Shown here one piece after another: positions 1 to 10,546 of a stretch of 64,000 nt of DNA. The DNA is from Adiantum capillus-veneris. Taxonomy: Eukaryota > Streptophyta > Polypodiopsida > Polypodiales > Pteridaceae. Below the pieces are notes generated by a model that did no database searches, had not been told where the DNA came from, and worked only from the letters and a program-made list of their open reading frames with translations. Numbering within the stretch: position 1 is the first letter of the stretch; every line of letters begins with the position of its first letter. The translations under genes and the position numbers were made by a program. The stretch covers positions 109,055,977 through 109,119,976 of the forward strand of contig CM043949.1 in assembly GCA_014529385.2 (NCBI GenBank), read 5' to 3'.

Positions 1-345
1 TTGAGTTGTGAGGCTGAGTACAGGGCAGTCTTCACAGCTACGGTTGAGTGTGTATGGCTCAGATGCCTTATGGCTGATTTGGGTGTTGGACAGGACACTG
101 CCAACACTATCTACACTGACAGTTAGAGCGCATTGGCAGTTGCGAGGAACCCAATTTTTCATGCTTGCACAAAGCACATTGAGGTGCATTACCACTATGT
201 CAGGGAGAGGCTCTCAGCAGGAGAGATCAGCTTGGCTTATGTGCCAACACAGGACAACCTTGCAGATCTTTTCACAAAGGCATTGTCTCGTGAGAAGCTT
301 GAAGCTTTCCGCAAAGCTTTGGGCTTACTCCCCTTTGTGGACTGA
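1..345 (+). pseudogene. Ty1-copia RNase H, C-terminal fragment
   Basis: This is the end of the polyprotein of a copia element that enters from the left of the window. Read in frame 1 it matches the RNase H end of the minus-strand copia copy at 11638-16724: it holds the ADLFTKAL motif and finishes in LGLLPFVD before a stop at 343-345. The frame is broken by TAG at 124-126, where the other copy has His in the sequence IYTDSHSAL. RNase H degrades the RNA strand of the RNA:DNA hybrid during reverse transcription. A dead element end; identity is firm because the 3' LTR follows directly. Confidence 0.9.
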
Positions 346-408
346 TCCTGTCCTCAGGGCATGGCACTTCCGTTTACTCATGTGCCAGCTCTCGTTCATA
401 GCATCACT

Positions 409-420
409 CCAAGGGGGATT
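409..420 (+). other. Polypurine tract of copia element
   Basis: The purine run CAAGGGGGATT lies directly before the TGTTAC start of the 3' LTR. This is the expected position of the plus-strand primer. The same run precedes the 3' LTR of the minus-strand copy at 11865-11880. Confidence 0.7.
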
Positions 421-647
421 TGTTACCATATACATGTGGTAGTGATGTGTGTGAACACACTAGGACCACCGGGGCATTTTTTCCCTCTTTAGGAGGTTTT
501 TTTCCCCGTGCATTGTATATACGCCCATCACTCTAGGGCTATCTATCTTTCCATTGCTCACTAAGTAACACACTCTCTATTGTGTGCCTTGAGCTTCCTT
601 TGTCTTCTCCAAGCTATGTGCGTTTCTTTGCAACCCTAATTCCAACA
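421..647 (+). mobile_element. Ty1-copia 3' LTR (227 bp)
   Basis: The LTR starts TGTTACCATATACATG and ends CCCTAATTCCAACA, so it has the usual TG...CA ends. It has the same length and nearly the same sequence as the LTRs at 11638-11864, 16498-16724 and 57275-57501. A TATA-like GTATATA lies near 507. The next 5 bp, CTTTG (648-652), are the likely target duplication; the matching left copy is outside the window. The insertion sits inside the 5' LTR of the gypsy element that follows, because 648 onward matches 17285 onward. Confidence 0.92.
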
Positions 648-1044
648 CTTTGAAGGTGGTTGAGGTCTTGGGACTGAGGCTTGGGACAGTTAAAGCTTAG
701 TTTATGGTATGCTTGTGATGCATGAAGCTTTCCATCTTCATTGCATCACCTAGGTCACAAGGAACACAAAGATTGTATTGTAACAAGTCTCTCTTAATGG
801 GAGAAATCACAATACAAATGCCTATTGGAGGGGGGACCGGCTCCACCTAAATCCGGTCCTCAATTGTTGTCATTTTCTCTAAATTCTCTCTCTTGCAAAA
901 GTATTATTCATGCCAAGTTAATTAATTGCTATGATTATGTTGTTATCTTTAACTATGTTCACCCGCTATGCTCACAAAGTAATTTCTTAAAAGTATTCTC
1001 ATTAATTTTCGCTACTCTCAAGTTAATAGGCCAATTCCATTACA
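648..1044 (+). repeat. Gypsy 5' LTR, 3' portion
   Basis: These 397 bp align almost base for base with 17285-17687, the end of the 3' LTR. Shared landmarks are GAGGTCTTGGGACTGAGGC, the A+T-rich stretch with TTGCTATGATTATG, and the end CCATTACA. The rest of this LTR lies left of the window, beyond the copia insertion. Confidence 0.88.
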
Positions 1045-1045
1045 T

Positions 1046-1057
1046 TGGTATAAGAGC
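1046..1057 (+). other. Primer-binding site of the gypsy element
   Basis: TGGTATAAGAGC starts one base after the LTR end. It differs by one base from TGGTATCAGAGC, the complement of the 3' end of plant initiator methionine tRNA. It marks the 5' LTR boundary and the plus orientation. Confidence 0.8.
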
Positions 1058-1458
1058 ATTTGGTTTCTCTTTTCTTGCTGAAGAAGAGAGGTCCTTAAGT
1101 AGCCTATAAATGGTTGATTTTGTTAATTATATTAGTGTAAGTGGAACTTGAATCTATTATCGATTTTGTTGAATCTACTATGTGGGATATGGTGCACACC
1201 TCGGGAGCTTTGGACTTAATAATGGAGTCTTTTTAGACTTGCCTACGGCTTTACCATTATTTAGCCATAAGAAGTCCGAACGGAGCTAGCCCTCGGCAAC
1301 TTTGCTATGTTAGACCTACTCCACTACTCTATATAATTAACCACTTCGAGCCGTGGATGTAGATACTTAAGAGCCGATTTTCAAAGGCTAAGAGGAGTGG
1401 CAACTAAGGTTTTGAATTGCCAAAGCATACACTAAGTACATACATAAATTTTGTTAAC
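1058..1458 (+). other. Untranslated leader of the gypsy element
   Basis: No open frame or recognised gene. It lies between the primer-binding site and the first gag ATG, as expected for a retrotransposon leader that would carry packaging signals. Confidence 0.6.
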
Positions 1459-2810
1459 ATGGCTGACAATAATCAAGAGAGTAGAATGAACATTGATAGC
1501 TTTGATTTTGCACATGAAGGTGCTAATGATGATGCCCCCATGTTTGTGAATTATCTCGTCACTAGGTTGCAGTAAGCTATGGGCAACCCTGCCTTGCAAG
1601 CCAAAGTTACTCAACAACTTCATGCTTATGGGATTTCCCTTCCTCTCCAAGAGGAGAGAGAGCTTAGGAGGCCTCTTGAAGAGACCCCCAAAAGAAGACT
1701 CTCTCCCATTCGAGAGGAGGAATCCAAAGAGCAAGAAAGCAATGAAACATTATTTGAAGATGTGGCTCCACGAAGACGACGGTCTAGACGCGCCCACTCC
1801 TCCCAAGAGGAAAAGATCAACACACAGTCCTTCTCCTCGTCATTCCGAAAGGGAAGAGAGGAAAAAAAGGAACAAAAGGGCTAGAAAGAGGTCACCCTCT
1901 TCTCCTTCTTCTTCACCTTCCTCCTCTTCTGACGAAAGCTATGGCTATTCTCCTAGAGAATACAAGAGGGGAGCACATCGCAAATCATACCCTTCATGGC
2001 AGAGGTCCCAAAAGCTAAAGAAGTTCAAGGAGGGAGGAAAGAGTATCTCTTTTCTCACCTATGATGGCACCTTTGGTGCTACCGACAAAGTGTTGGCCTT
2101 CATCTAGCAATTTGATGCAACCTTTGGAGACGAGGGCTTTACGGAGTCCTCCAAGCTACACCATGTAGCTATGCACTTTCAAAAATCAGCTCGTCAATGG
2201 TGGGCTAGCCTTGGTGGCAACGGCAAAGCCCCAAAGACATGGAAAACTCTACAAGTTTCCATCATGAAGCAATTCCTTGCAAGCGATGCAAAGAACAAAG
2301 TTCTTACCGAATGGCGCAACTTGAAGCTTCTCTCTCACGAGTCTATCGACAAGTATGTAGACAAGTTTTAGGATTTACATCTCAAGGCTACTGTCTTTCA
2401 AAAGATAGACTTTGACAAGAAAAGGCAGCAATTATGTGCAAGATTACCTGAAGAGATGGCCGAATACATCAACTCTCAACAACCTGGTACTATTAGTGAA
2501 GTAATCCATCACACCATGGTTGCGTCACACATCGATTTCCATCAAGGGGATAGACGAAATGTCAAGCCCATGGAAAACAAAGACAAAAACGATGCAAAGG
2601 GAAAAACCAATGTTCAAAATTCTTCCCAAGGTACTTCCAACAACAACAACAACAATCGGTCCAAGGAGAAGGGAGTTTACAAAGGCAAAAACAAACTCTC
2701 TCTTGAAGAGCTTGAAGCTTTTCACAAGGACTATAAGTGTTTCAAGTGCGGAGAGCAAGGACATGGCTATCATTCTTGCCCCAAGAAGAATGCTCGCAAT
2801 GAGATTCCTA
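1459..2810 (+). pseudogene. Ty3-gypsy gag with zinc knuckle
   Basis: The start MADNNQESRMNIDSF at 1459 opens frame 1. A stop at 1573-1575 (after VTRLQ) and a shift to frame 2 near 1850-1885 break it. After a basic/serine-rich stretch, frame 2 carries the gag core (FLTYDGTFGATDKVLAF, then the ARQWWASL region), with stops at 2105-2107 and 2369-2371. The second stop replaces a likely Trp codon. A C-terminal CCHC zinc knuckle (CFKCGEQGHGYHSC) lies near 2735-2785. Gag forms the virus-like particle and binds the element RNA. Several lesions make it non-functional. Confidence 0.85.
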
Positions 2811-4160
2811 GGGCTTCGACCATCAAAGCTCCAAAAGAGGATGTTCATTGCAAAGGATCATCACTTTCTTATGCTTGGGGAAAGGTAAGAGAGCATGATG
2901 CCTTCATCTTGTTTGACCCTTGCTCTACTCACAACTTCATATCAATGGAGTTGGCCACCAAGTTGGGCATTCAAGCTTTCGAGATCGGAGATATGGTAAT
3001 GGCTGACATAGCTTTCAAGGGACAAGAAGCCTCCGTTACTCCCTTGATTGGGAAGTTGAGGCTTCATGTCCAAAGCTATGTCAACAAAGAAGACTTTTTC
3101 ATCTCTCCTCCCCAACATGAGGATGCTATCCTAGGGGCGCCATGGTTTGATCGCATGGCTGCCAATATGAAGTTCCCTGAAATGAGAATCTACTTCACCT
3201 ACAGGGGAAAGAACATGTATATAGATGCTAGTGAGCGTGGTCGCACTATTCCACTTGTAAATCCTCCTGCTTTTGATAAATCAATGAAGAGCTCAGTTTT
3301 TGCGTACATGATCTTTGTCAAAGAGTCTCTAAAAGATTCTAATGTTTCATCAAATGTAAATTGTAGGAATCAAGAAGAGTTAGAATTGTTTAATTTTCTA
3401 AAAGGATTTCAAGATGTGTTCATCGATAATATCCCTATGGACTTACCTCCAAAACGAGGGGATGATGACTATTGCGTTGAGCTTCTTCCAGGAAGCTCAC
3501 CGCCTAACAAGCCTCCTTATCGAGTCTCACGAGCTCAACAAGAGGAGATCATGAGGCAAGTAAAAGAATTGGTACACAAAGGGATGGTGAGGCCTAGCTC
3601 CTCTCCCTTTTGTTCTCCAGTCATTTTAGTGCAAAATAAAGATGGTACATACCGTATGTGTGTGGACTATCGAGCACTAAACCATATCACTATCAAAAAA
3701 AAATTTCCCGTGCCTTGGGTACAAGATCTATTTGATAAGCTACAAGGCTCTACCTACTTCAGTAGGATTGACCTTAAAAGTGGCTATCATCAAATAATGA
3801 TACTGGATGAAGATATCCGAAAGACCGTGGTTCGCACAACGTTTGGTCTTTATGAATATCTAGTCATGCCTTTTGGCTTGCTAAGGCACCAACTACGTTC
3901 AATTGTCTAATGGAGAAAATTTTTAGACCTTATCGTAAACTCACTGGAGTGTTCTTTGATGATATCATCATCTACTCCAAGTCTTTGGAGGAACATAAGC
4001 AACATCTCCAATTGATTTTTCAAGCATTGAGGGAGATTTCTCAACCAAAAGAAAAGTGAATTTTTCCTTCAAGAGATTCAATACTTAGGTCATATTATCT
4101 CTCAAGATGGCATCCGTACGGATCCATCGAAGTTAGAGGTAATAAAAGCATGACCTAATC
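2811..4160 (+). pseudogene. Ty3-gypsy protease and reverse transcriptase
   Basis: In frame with gag. The protease region carries FDPCSTHNFIS near 2910-2945, in place of the usual D-S/T-G motif. Reverse transcriptase follows: YRMCVDYRALN, FSRIDLKSGYHQI and LVMPFGL in frame 2. A one-base shift near 3885 comes next, then the catalytic FFDDIIIYSK at 3952-3981. A further shift lies near 4030-4050, and a stop near 4153 precedes the connection domain. The enzyme would copy element RNA into DNA in cytoplasmic particles. It resembles plant Ty3-gypsy elements with a chromodomain-like tail. Confidence 0.88.
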
Positions 4161-4750
4161 CAAGGAATCTACATGAGCTAAGAAGCTTTATTGGTATGTG
4201 CACATACTATAGACGCTTCATAGCAAAATTCTCTCAAATAGCTGGACCACTACATGACTTAACTAAGAAGAACGTTAAGTATGTATGGACTGCTAAGGAG
4301 CAAAATGCTTTTGATAAGCTCAAGGAGAAGCTTACCTCCCAACCAGTCCTCATGCTTCCGGATCTCTCAAAGCCATTTGAGGTCCAATGCGATGCTTGTG
4401 GTGATTGCCTTGGAGTAATTTTTCTTCAAAAAGGGAATGCCATTGCATATGAGAGCTGAAGGCTCAATACGGATGAACGAGTCTTGGGCATTTATGAGAA
4501 AGTGCCTTTAGTTGTTCTACATGCCCTAGACACATGGAAGCACTACCTATTGGGAACTCCATTTATTCTACGAACCGACCACCAAAGTCTCAAAGTATTT
4601 CATGATGCAAACCAAGCTTTCTGACAAACAAATGAAGTGGGAAAATTTTCTTTCGCAATTTAATTTCCATATTGCTCACTGCTAAGCACAATCAAGTTGC
4701 CGATACACTTTCACGACGACCAAAAGTCAATGCGGTGTCTATAGCTACTC
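4161..4750 (+). pseudogene. Ty3-gypsy RT connection and RNase H
   Basis: The frame at 4196-4459 gives GMCTYYRRFIAKFSQIAGPL and QCDACGDCLGVIFLQKG, the end of RT and the start of RNase H. A stop at 4457-4459 follows AYES. The next segment (RLNTDERVLGIYEK, then LLGTPFILRTDHQSLK) continues the same domain. A frameshift near 4610-4680 separates it from HNQVADTLSRRP. RNase H removes template RNA during element replication. Disabled by stops and shifts. Confidence 0.82.
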
Positions 4751-5668
4751 ACAATGATCTATCCTCTATGATAGATGAGTATGCTACTGACCCTGACTTT
4801 AGAGACATAATGTCAGCCCTTGCTTTGGGGAAGAAAGAAGAACCATTCACCTTGCAGGATGGTTATCTTCTCCATGGCAATAGGCTATGTGTTACGCATT
4901 CGCTTCGTTGAGAAAGTTATGTATGAATACCATGTTCCTCCGTACGCGGGGCATAGAGGTATTCAACCTACTCTTCAAGGAGTAGAGACGTATTTCTATT
5001 TGCCTACCATAAAAGTGGACATACAAGAGTATGTTTCAAAATGTGTAGTATGCCAAAAGACCAAATATGATAGAGGGAAGCAACCTGGGATACCCAGCCA
5101 TTGCCTATCCCAAATTCACCATGGGAGAGTATATCCATGGATTTCATCTTTGGATTGCCCAAGTCTATCCATGAAAATACGGAATATGGACAATAGTCGA
5201 CAGGTTTAGAAGCAAGCACACTTTATTCATGTGATAAAGACTATTAAGGCACATCAAATGGCGACTCTCTTCATATCTCAGATTTCCAAACACCATGGAT
5301 TACCCAAATTCATTGTGTCAGATAGAGATCCTAGAATGACCATTAATTTTTGGAAAGGTCTCTTTGAAAATCTAGGAACAAGATTGAATTTCTCTTCGGC
5401 CTATCACCCACAAATGGATGGCCAAAGTGAGATAGCCAATCTTACGATACTCAATCTACTAAAGACTTATGTTACAGAAGTAGATCAATTCTCACAATGG
5501 AAAAAGTACTTACCACTTGTAGAGTATGCCTACAATAATACTGTACATACTTCTACGGGAAAAGCACCTTTTGAGATGATTGCGGGAAGACCTAAAAATC
5601 CCTTGCTACTCAAAGTACATGGAAAGATCTTTGCCGCCAATGAGTATGGCCGTGACACATCGTTGCCT
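4672..5668 (+). pseudogene. Ty3-gypsy integrase, zinc and catalytic domains
   Basis: An HHCC zinc-binding domain spans about 4860-5080: H in YEYHVPPYAGHRG, then CVVCQKTK. There is a frame change near 4910. The catalytic core has the first Asp near 5140 ([11 protein letters not shown], in a shifted frame), the second in SDRDPR near 5318, and the Glu in DGQSEIANL near 5425. It continues through NNTVHTSTGKAPFE to IFAANEY near 5650. The polypeptide then loses homology near 5668 where a foreign segment begins. The missing C-terminus is found at 10063-10546. Integrase inserts the cDNA into the chromosome. Confidence 0.88.
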
Positions 5669-5797
5669 CCTAAACCGGCTTTGGCTCTAGACAATAGTTT
5701 CCTTCATGGATTACCTCTTAGTAAAGGGGTGCGCCATCAAGTGAACTCTTCGATGAACGACCTCAAAACAGAGGCGGTTTTACTGAGAGAGTGATTC

Positions 5798-5950
5798 GGC
5801 ACCAACCCTTATGCTACAGCTTTCTGCGCTGTTGGTCATCCCTCTGCAAACCTCTCGCAAAGGTTCTGCGCTGCAGTCGCCTGCTCAGTGGCACACCAAC
5901 CCTTATGCTACAACTGCCTGTGCTGTTGGTCATAGGAACCTACTCAGTGG
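5798..5950 (+). repeat. Two imperfect ~45-bp repeats
   Basis: GGCACCAACCCTTATGCTAC ... CTGTTGGTCAT at about 5798-5840 recurs at about 5890-5932. A third, partial start (CTCAGTGGCACACCAA) follows at about 5942. No gene is visible in this stretch. Confidence 0.65.
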
Positions 5951-7157
5951 CACACCAATAAGACTCATACGGAGGTATCCTGTGTGTTCTACAAACCCCA
6001 CGCTGGTTATGATCCTCTTCCCGTGCCCTACAAACCCCACGCTCCATCTCTCTCTTCGAGCTCAAGCTTGCAAGATAGGTAGCTGGCGGTCTTACCTGGT
6101 GCCGTCCACCTCCTATTAAGCCTTGGGAAGTAATGGCCTGAAGCACTCTATCAGGTATTCTCTCGGCTGTGTGATTATGCCCTGCAACCATGCCTCACAG
6201 CAGTTTGGACCTGTCTCCCTATTGGTTGTATATTTACCCTCAATAAGATGCCCCCAGCCCCCACCCTCAACCAACTACTTTCTAGTTACACCATTGTTGT
6301 TAGCCCGCCTGCGTGCTTGCAACTCATGTCCCATTACCATCATCTCACTTTCACAGAAAGCTATGAAACTCCATTCCAACCCTTTAAAGGCAATACACCT
6401 TTCAGGTAGTCAGAAGCATCCTCTATAGCATGGTTTTGATAAGCTCCTGTAACTTTCCTCCCATTGGCTCCTCTTGACCATTGCCTGTGGATACGTCTTG
6501 CTCTCATTTTTGTCCATGTGTTTGATAGAAAAGACTCATGAGAAAAAACAGAAAGAAGTTAGTAAGGTGAGTATTAAGCTGACTTGGCCCTCACTTCCTT
6601 CCTCCCTCTCTCCCTTGCCGCAGAGCCAACCAGTGCCTTCTGTGCATCTTCGCCCACTTCTCAACCTGCCTTTGTCCCTGTGCCTTGTGCCACACCCATC
6701 AAAGCCACAAATTTTGGGTGCCCATATACCCCTGTACCCACCACATCTAGTAGGACAAAGGCAGAACAGGTAGTGTTGCCCCTTGCCCTCGCTCCCTTCT
6801 TCCCTCTCTTGCTTCCTCTCAAGCTCGTTCCCTACTGCTTTATAAACTCACTTATAGCCGCACCACCTAGCTTCTTGTTGCTGTATTGCCTCTTGCAACC
6901 TTCAATGTTGAAAATCTGCAATAGCTGCGGCACCCACTATTGACGGTTCTATGGCTTGTGGGGAGGTCTTTACACCCATTTTTTCTGCGGGTCTGTCTCC
7001 AAGAGAAAGGGTTCATTTCTTCAACAAGATCGCGATACTCATTTTCAAAGGGCCTGCAATGTGTAGGCCACCCCTTTCCATGGCCTTGCATTACACAAGA
7101 GCAGGCCATTTTTGTTTCACAAGGATCAATGGAAATGCTTCATCAACATTGGCCTGT

Positions 7158-7702
7158 GATACCCATGATTCCAGGTTGACACAAGCTCTTTTTCTCTCCC
7201 AATCCACTTCCCCTTTACTTTGGTAAGCAACTCTACCTAAACACTCTGATTTTGCTAAGCCAAGATCGACAGGGATGCTTCATCTGAGTTTTCTCAACTG
7301 AAGATGCTTCAGTATACTCATGCATCTGCCTTAACCATGTTATAATAACTTTCCCCCCCTCTCCAAAGCCCCATTCCCATTACTTTGTAGAGTGCTTTTG
7401 CCAAATCTCCCTCTATACCTTACTTATGCTGATACCCATGATTCCAGCTTGACACAAGCTCTTTTCTCTCCCAATCCACTTCCCCTTTACTTTGGTAAGC
7501 TACTCTACCTAAACACTCTGATTTTGCTAAGCCAAGATTGACGGGGATGCTTCATCTGAGTTTGCTCAACTGAAGATGCTTGAGTATACTCATGCATCTG
7601 CCTTAACCCATGTTATAATACCTTTCCCCCCCCTCTCCAAAGCCCCATTCCCATTACTCTGTAGAGTGCTTTTGCCAAATCTCCCTCTATACCTTACTTA
7701 TG
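7158..7702 (+). repeat. Tandem duplication, 273-bp unit
   Basis: The segment starting GATACCCATGATTCCAG at 7158 is repeated head to tail from 7431, with few differences, ending at CTTACTTATG near 7702. The two units are about 95% identical by eye, so the duplication is younger than most decay around it. No open frame is conserved between the copies. Confidence 0.88.
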
Positions 7703-8989
7703 GTAGTTAATGGACCTTTTCCATGCTTATCTCTCTTGATTAACGCTTTTTAGTTGTTACTTGAGCCAAGAACAGGAAGTTAAACACTGCAACACGCTCT
7801 TACTGCAAGTCTTCCCCCCTTCCCCCGCCTTGCCCTTTCGCTTCACTTTTCATTTTTTAGCTAATCAGCAAGTTCTACTCATTATCTCCTACATTGCTTG
7901 TAGATGCAATGAGTATGTTCTGGAAAGAGTTTAAAAGCATGTCCTTAGTGCTAATAATTGAGCTGGAGTGTCTTAAGGTGTTTGAAACATCCAATAATTG
8001 CATCCACAAGTGATGATCCATGCCAGTTATAGGTCCCTTGCCCTTGCATGAACATCAGGTCCAACCAGTTCTCTTAGTATTGAGACCTGAAGAGTAGCTA
8101 GCTCAAACTTTATTCCTTTGCCCTTGCATTAATTAAACATCCACTTGTTGCATAGATCTGCTTACTTCACACTGCCCAAGCCGAGCAATCACCATTTCCA
8201 TCAAACCCATGAGCAGAGATAACCTCACTTGCCCACCTTCAAGCGCCCCTTATTATCTCCATGCAACCATGTCTCTCTACTTGACTATCCACTACCATAA
8301 CAAAATTTTCAACATACAAGGTCCTTTTTAGCTTTGCTAACCTCGATGCAACTCTACTATCTTTTGCTAGAAGACCGTAGTAATTAACCTACCCTCACGG
8401 CCTTGCACCCCACCTTACAATTGTACATGTTGTTTATTAATCTCCACATGCATTCGGTGCAGATGTAGCCCTTCTAAGGAATTTATCACTTTACCCTCAT
8501 CTAAAAGGCACCAGTCTTATAGCTATTTGTGGATTGTATCCCCCTTCTACATGCGTTTTATCCCTTCATCTTGTACATCCGCACCATGCTAAAATTGATA
8601 GCTTTATGTGCCTTGACCCCACCTTCCTTGTATGTTATAACCTACAACTTTAATCATCCTTGACCTTACCTGGAAATTTAATTCCATTTTTCCACCTTGT
8701 ACATTCCCCGGTCTTTGCCTCGCCTAGTTGGTTACCTAGAACCAAGTTGAACCCGACCTCATAAAACTCTAATGCTAAACCATACTAAACCTTGCCCCTT
8801 TTTTTTGGTTGTCTTAAAACCTGGCATACCTTAACTTAAAAATGCCTCTACCAGCTTTTTATTGGATACAATGTTATTATCATAACCAACCTCTGTTTAC
8901 TTAACTATCCACTCGCTGGACACCGTTAATAACCTACTGACATAGACTTGCACCCCACCTTACAATTGTACTAAATTGTAATTTGTAAG
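7703..8989. other. C/T-rich non-coding sequence
   Basis: Part of the 4.4-kb insertion. Pyrimidine-rich on the plus strand, no ORF above background. I see no gene or recognised repeat here. Confidence 0.5.
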
Positions 8990-9353
8990 TCTTCGCATAC
9001 ATCCGATGGAGATACAACCCTTCCAAGTCCACATACATCCGATGGAGATGCAACCCTTCCAAGTTCATTTATCAGTTTAGCCTATGGTAAATTGCACCAA
9101 TTTTATAGTTTGTCATTCTTTTTTGCCTCGCCAAGTTGGTGACTGGTACTAAGATAGCCTTGCCCTCATAAAAACTTTAATCCCAAGCAAATTTAACCTT
9201 GCCCCCATAACCCCAAGCTTCTTTTAAGCTAAACGTTTGCCTCCACCAGACTCTTGGCCCAAACCTCAACCTAACCTTCCACCACACTCTGGCCCCAGGC
9301 CCAAACCTCAACCTAACCTTCCATCACACTTTGGACCCAAACCTTAACCTAAG
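8990..9353 (+). repeat. Short tandem minisatellites
   Basis: ACATCCGATGGAGAT(A/G)CAACC occurs twice within 8990-9065. CCCAAACCTCAACCTAACC occurs twice, with a third diverged copy, within 9240-9353. Both lie inside the unknown insertion. Confidence 0.75.
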
Positions 9354-9591
9354 ATAGCCATGTACATCAAATTCATCGTTGCACAGCTCAAGACTTCAAT
9401 CTTGTATAATGAAGGAGAGGTTGCGACAAAATCTCTTGGAGAAATCTAACGGTTTGACCCTTATCAAGGATTCCAGTGCTTCATGAAACCCCCTAGCCAT
9501 TGGTACCACTTTTATGCAATCTCTCTAAAGATCACCAATAAATTAACACCTTAAAAAATTCCACTCCCAAGGAATTACATTGACTTTCAAC

Positions 9592-9826
9592 TAAGCCAAT
9601 CTATTTCTTGGTATTCATCCATCACCATGAAGTTGTACACAAGCCCATTTAATGCTCAACTAGAGAAAGCCAATCTTTTTCTTGGTATACACCCTTCACC
9701 ATTTTAAACTCTTAAAGTTGTACACAAGCCCAATGAATGCCCAACAAAGCCAATCTATTTCTTGGTCTACATCCATCACCACTGAAACTCTTAAAGTTGT
9801 ACTCAAGCCCAATGAATGCCCACCTA
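9592..9826 (+). repeat. Three tandem ~80-bp repeats upstream of ribozyme
   Basis: Three units begin near 9592, 9665 and 9746. Each runs from AAGCCAATCT through TTCTTGGT, CATCACCA and AAGTTGTACACAAGCCCA to AATGCCCA. The array lies about 80 bp before the candidate hammerhead. Tandem repeats near a self-cleaving motif are known from satellite-like and Penelope-like elements, but a link here is inference. Confidence 0.8.
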
Positions 9827-9908
9827 CCCACATTTCCCTCCAAAATTCTTATATTTTTTTCCCTCCAAAAGTGCTTATAAAACCAATAGCCTAAAGAGAG
9901 AATTTTTT

Positions 9909-9971
9909 GTATTCATGGAATGCCCTGATGAGACTCAATAAGTCGAAACGCGTTGGCAAATGCCATGATAC
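9909..9971 (+). ncRNA. Candidate type I hammerhead ribozyme
   Basis: All core elements of a hammerhead are present in order. CTGATGA is at 9925-9931. Stem II is GACT/AGTC (9932-9935 with 9941-9944) with loop CAATA. GAAA is at 9945-9948. A very short self-complementary stem III (ACGCGT, 9948-9953) follows, with T9954 at the cleavage position. Stem I closes the fold: TGCC (9921-9924) pairs with GGCA (9955-9958), CATGG (9914-9918) with CCATG (9963-9967), and GTAT (9909-9912) with ATAC (9968-9971), with an internal loop and one bulged T. Open at stem I, so type I. The palindromic stem III suggests activity as a dimer or tandem transcript, as described for hammerheads of Penelope-like elements and some retrozymes. 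Activity is not shown by sequence alone. Confidence 0.75.
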
Positions 9972-10062
9972 CATGTTTGAGTAAAATCTCTCTTTTTTCC
10001 TTTGTGGGATCCCTTCTCTCCCTTTAAGCTTATGTGAAGTACTCGCACGCTTGGCTTTTATA

Positions 10063-10546
10063 ATTAATCAAAAGATTACGGAGGCTATATCCATCTCTCA
10101 ACAAAGGCAAAAAGCTGCTGTTGATAAGCACAGAAGGGCCTTAACATTCAAATAAAATGATTGGGTCTTACTTAAGTTTCCTAAGGCTCGATTAAGACAA
10201 ACGACGGGCAAAAATCCTACGGGCCATCAAAAGTATTATGCTAAGCTAGCAAAATGATACTATGGTCCTTTCCAAATTTTGAAGCCTATCAATGAGACGG
10301 ACCATCAACTCAAGTTGCCCAACCATTGGCTCATACACAATGCTTTTCATGTGAGCCTATTAAGCCCTACAAAGGAGAGCCCCCAAGTGAACCAATTATT
10401 GAAGACCCTCCCGAAGTTGAAGACCAAGAAGAGGTGCTACAACCCGAAGCTATCCTTCGGCATGAAGACAAGGTACTACGACATGGTAAGATTATCCGAT
10501 GGTATCTTATTAAGTTAAAAAATTATCCTTTTAAAGATGCTAAATG
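10063..10546 (+). pseudogene. Ty3-gypsy integrase C-terminus with chromodomain-like tail
   Basis: Continuation of the integrase interrupted at 5668. It reads INQKITEAISISQQRQKAAV, then KYYAKLAK, then KLPNHWLIHNAFHVSLL. After a frame change near 10350 the PYKGEPPSEP linker and LRHEDKVLRHGKIIRW ... LKNYPFKDAKW follow. The last part resembles the chromodomain-like ending of plant chromovirus-type integrases, which guides insertion into particular chromatin. Two in-frame stops (near 10156 and 10255) and a frameshift disable it. Confidence 0.85.

Larger units (their letters stand above)
5669..10062 (+). mobile_element. Unknown 4.4-kb insertion within gypsy integrase
   Basis: Gypsy integrase stops near 5668 and resumes at about 10063 in the same orientation, so the segment between is an insertion. 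It has no long open frame and no recognisable RT, transposase or helicase. Its plus strand is rich in C and T. It contains several internal repeats: 5798-5950, 7158-7702, 8990-9065, 9240-9353 and 9592-9826. It ends with a candidate hammerhead ribozyme about 90 bp before its right edge. I could not find terminal repeats or a convincing target duplication, so exact ends are uncertain by tens of bases. It may be a non-autonomous retroelement. Confidence 0.6.

Noticed and set aside
825-1109. 94-codon ORF in the gypsy 5' LTR, also at 17469-17744
   Set aside because: Conserved only because both are LTR copies; no coding motif, spans the LTR end and primer-binding site.
5669-10062. Interpretation as a Helitron
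   Set aside because: I looked for TC start and hairpin-CTRR end at the integrase junctions and found neither.
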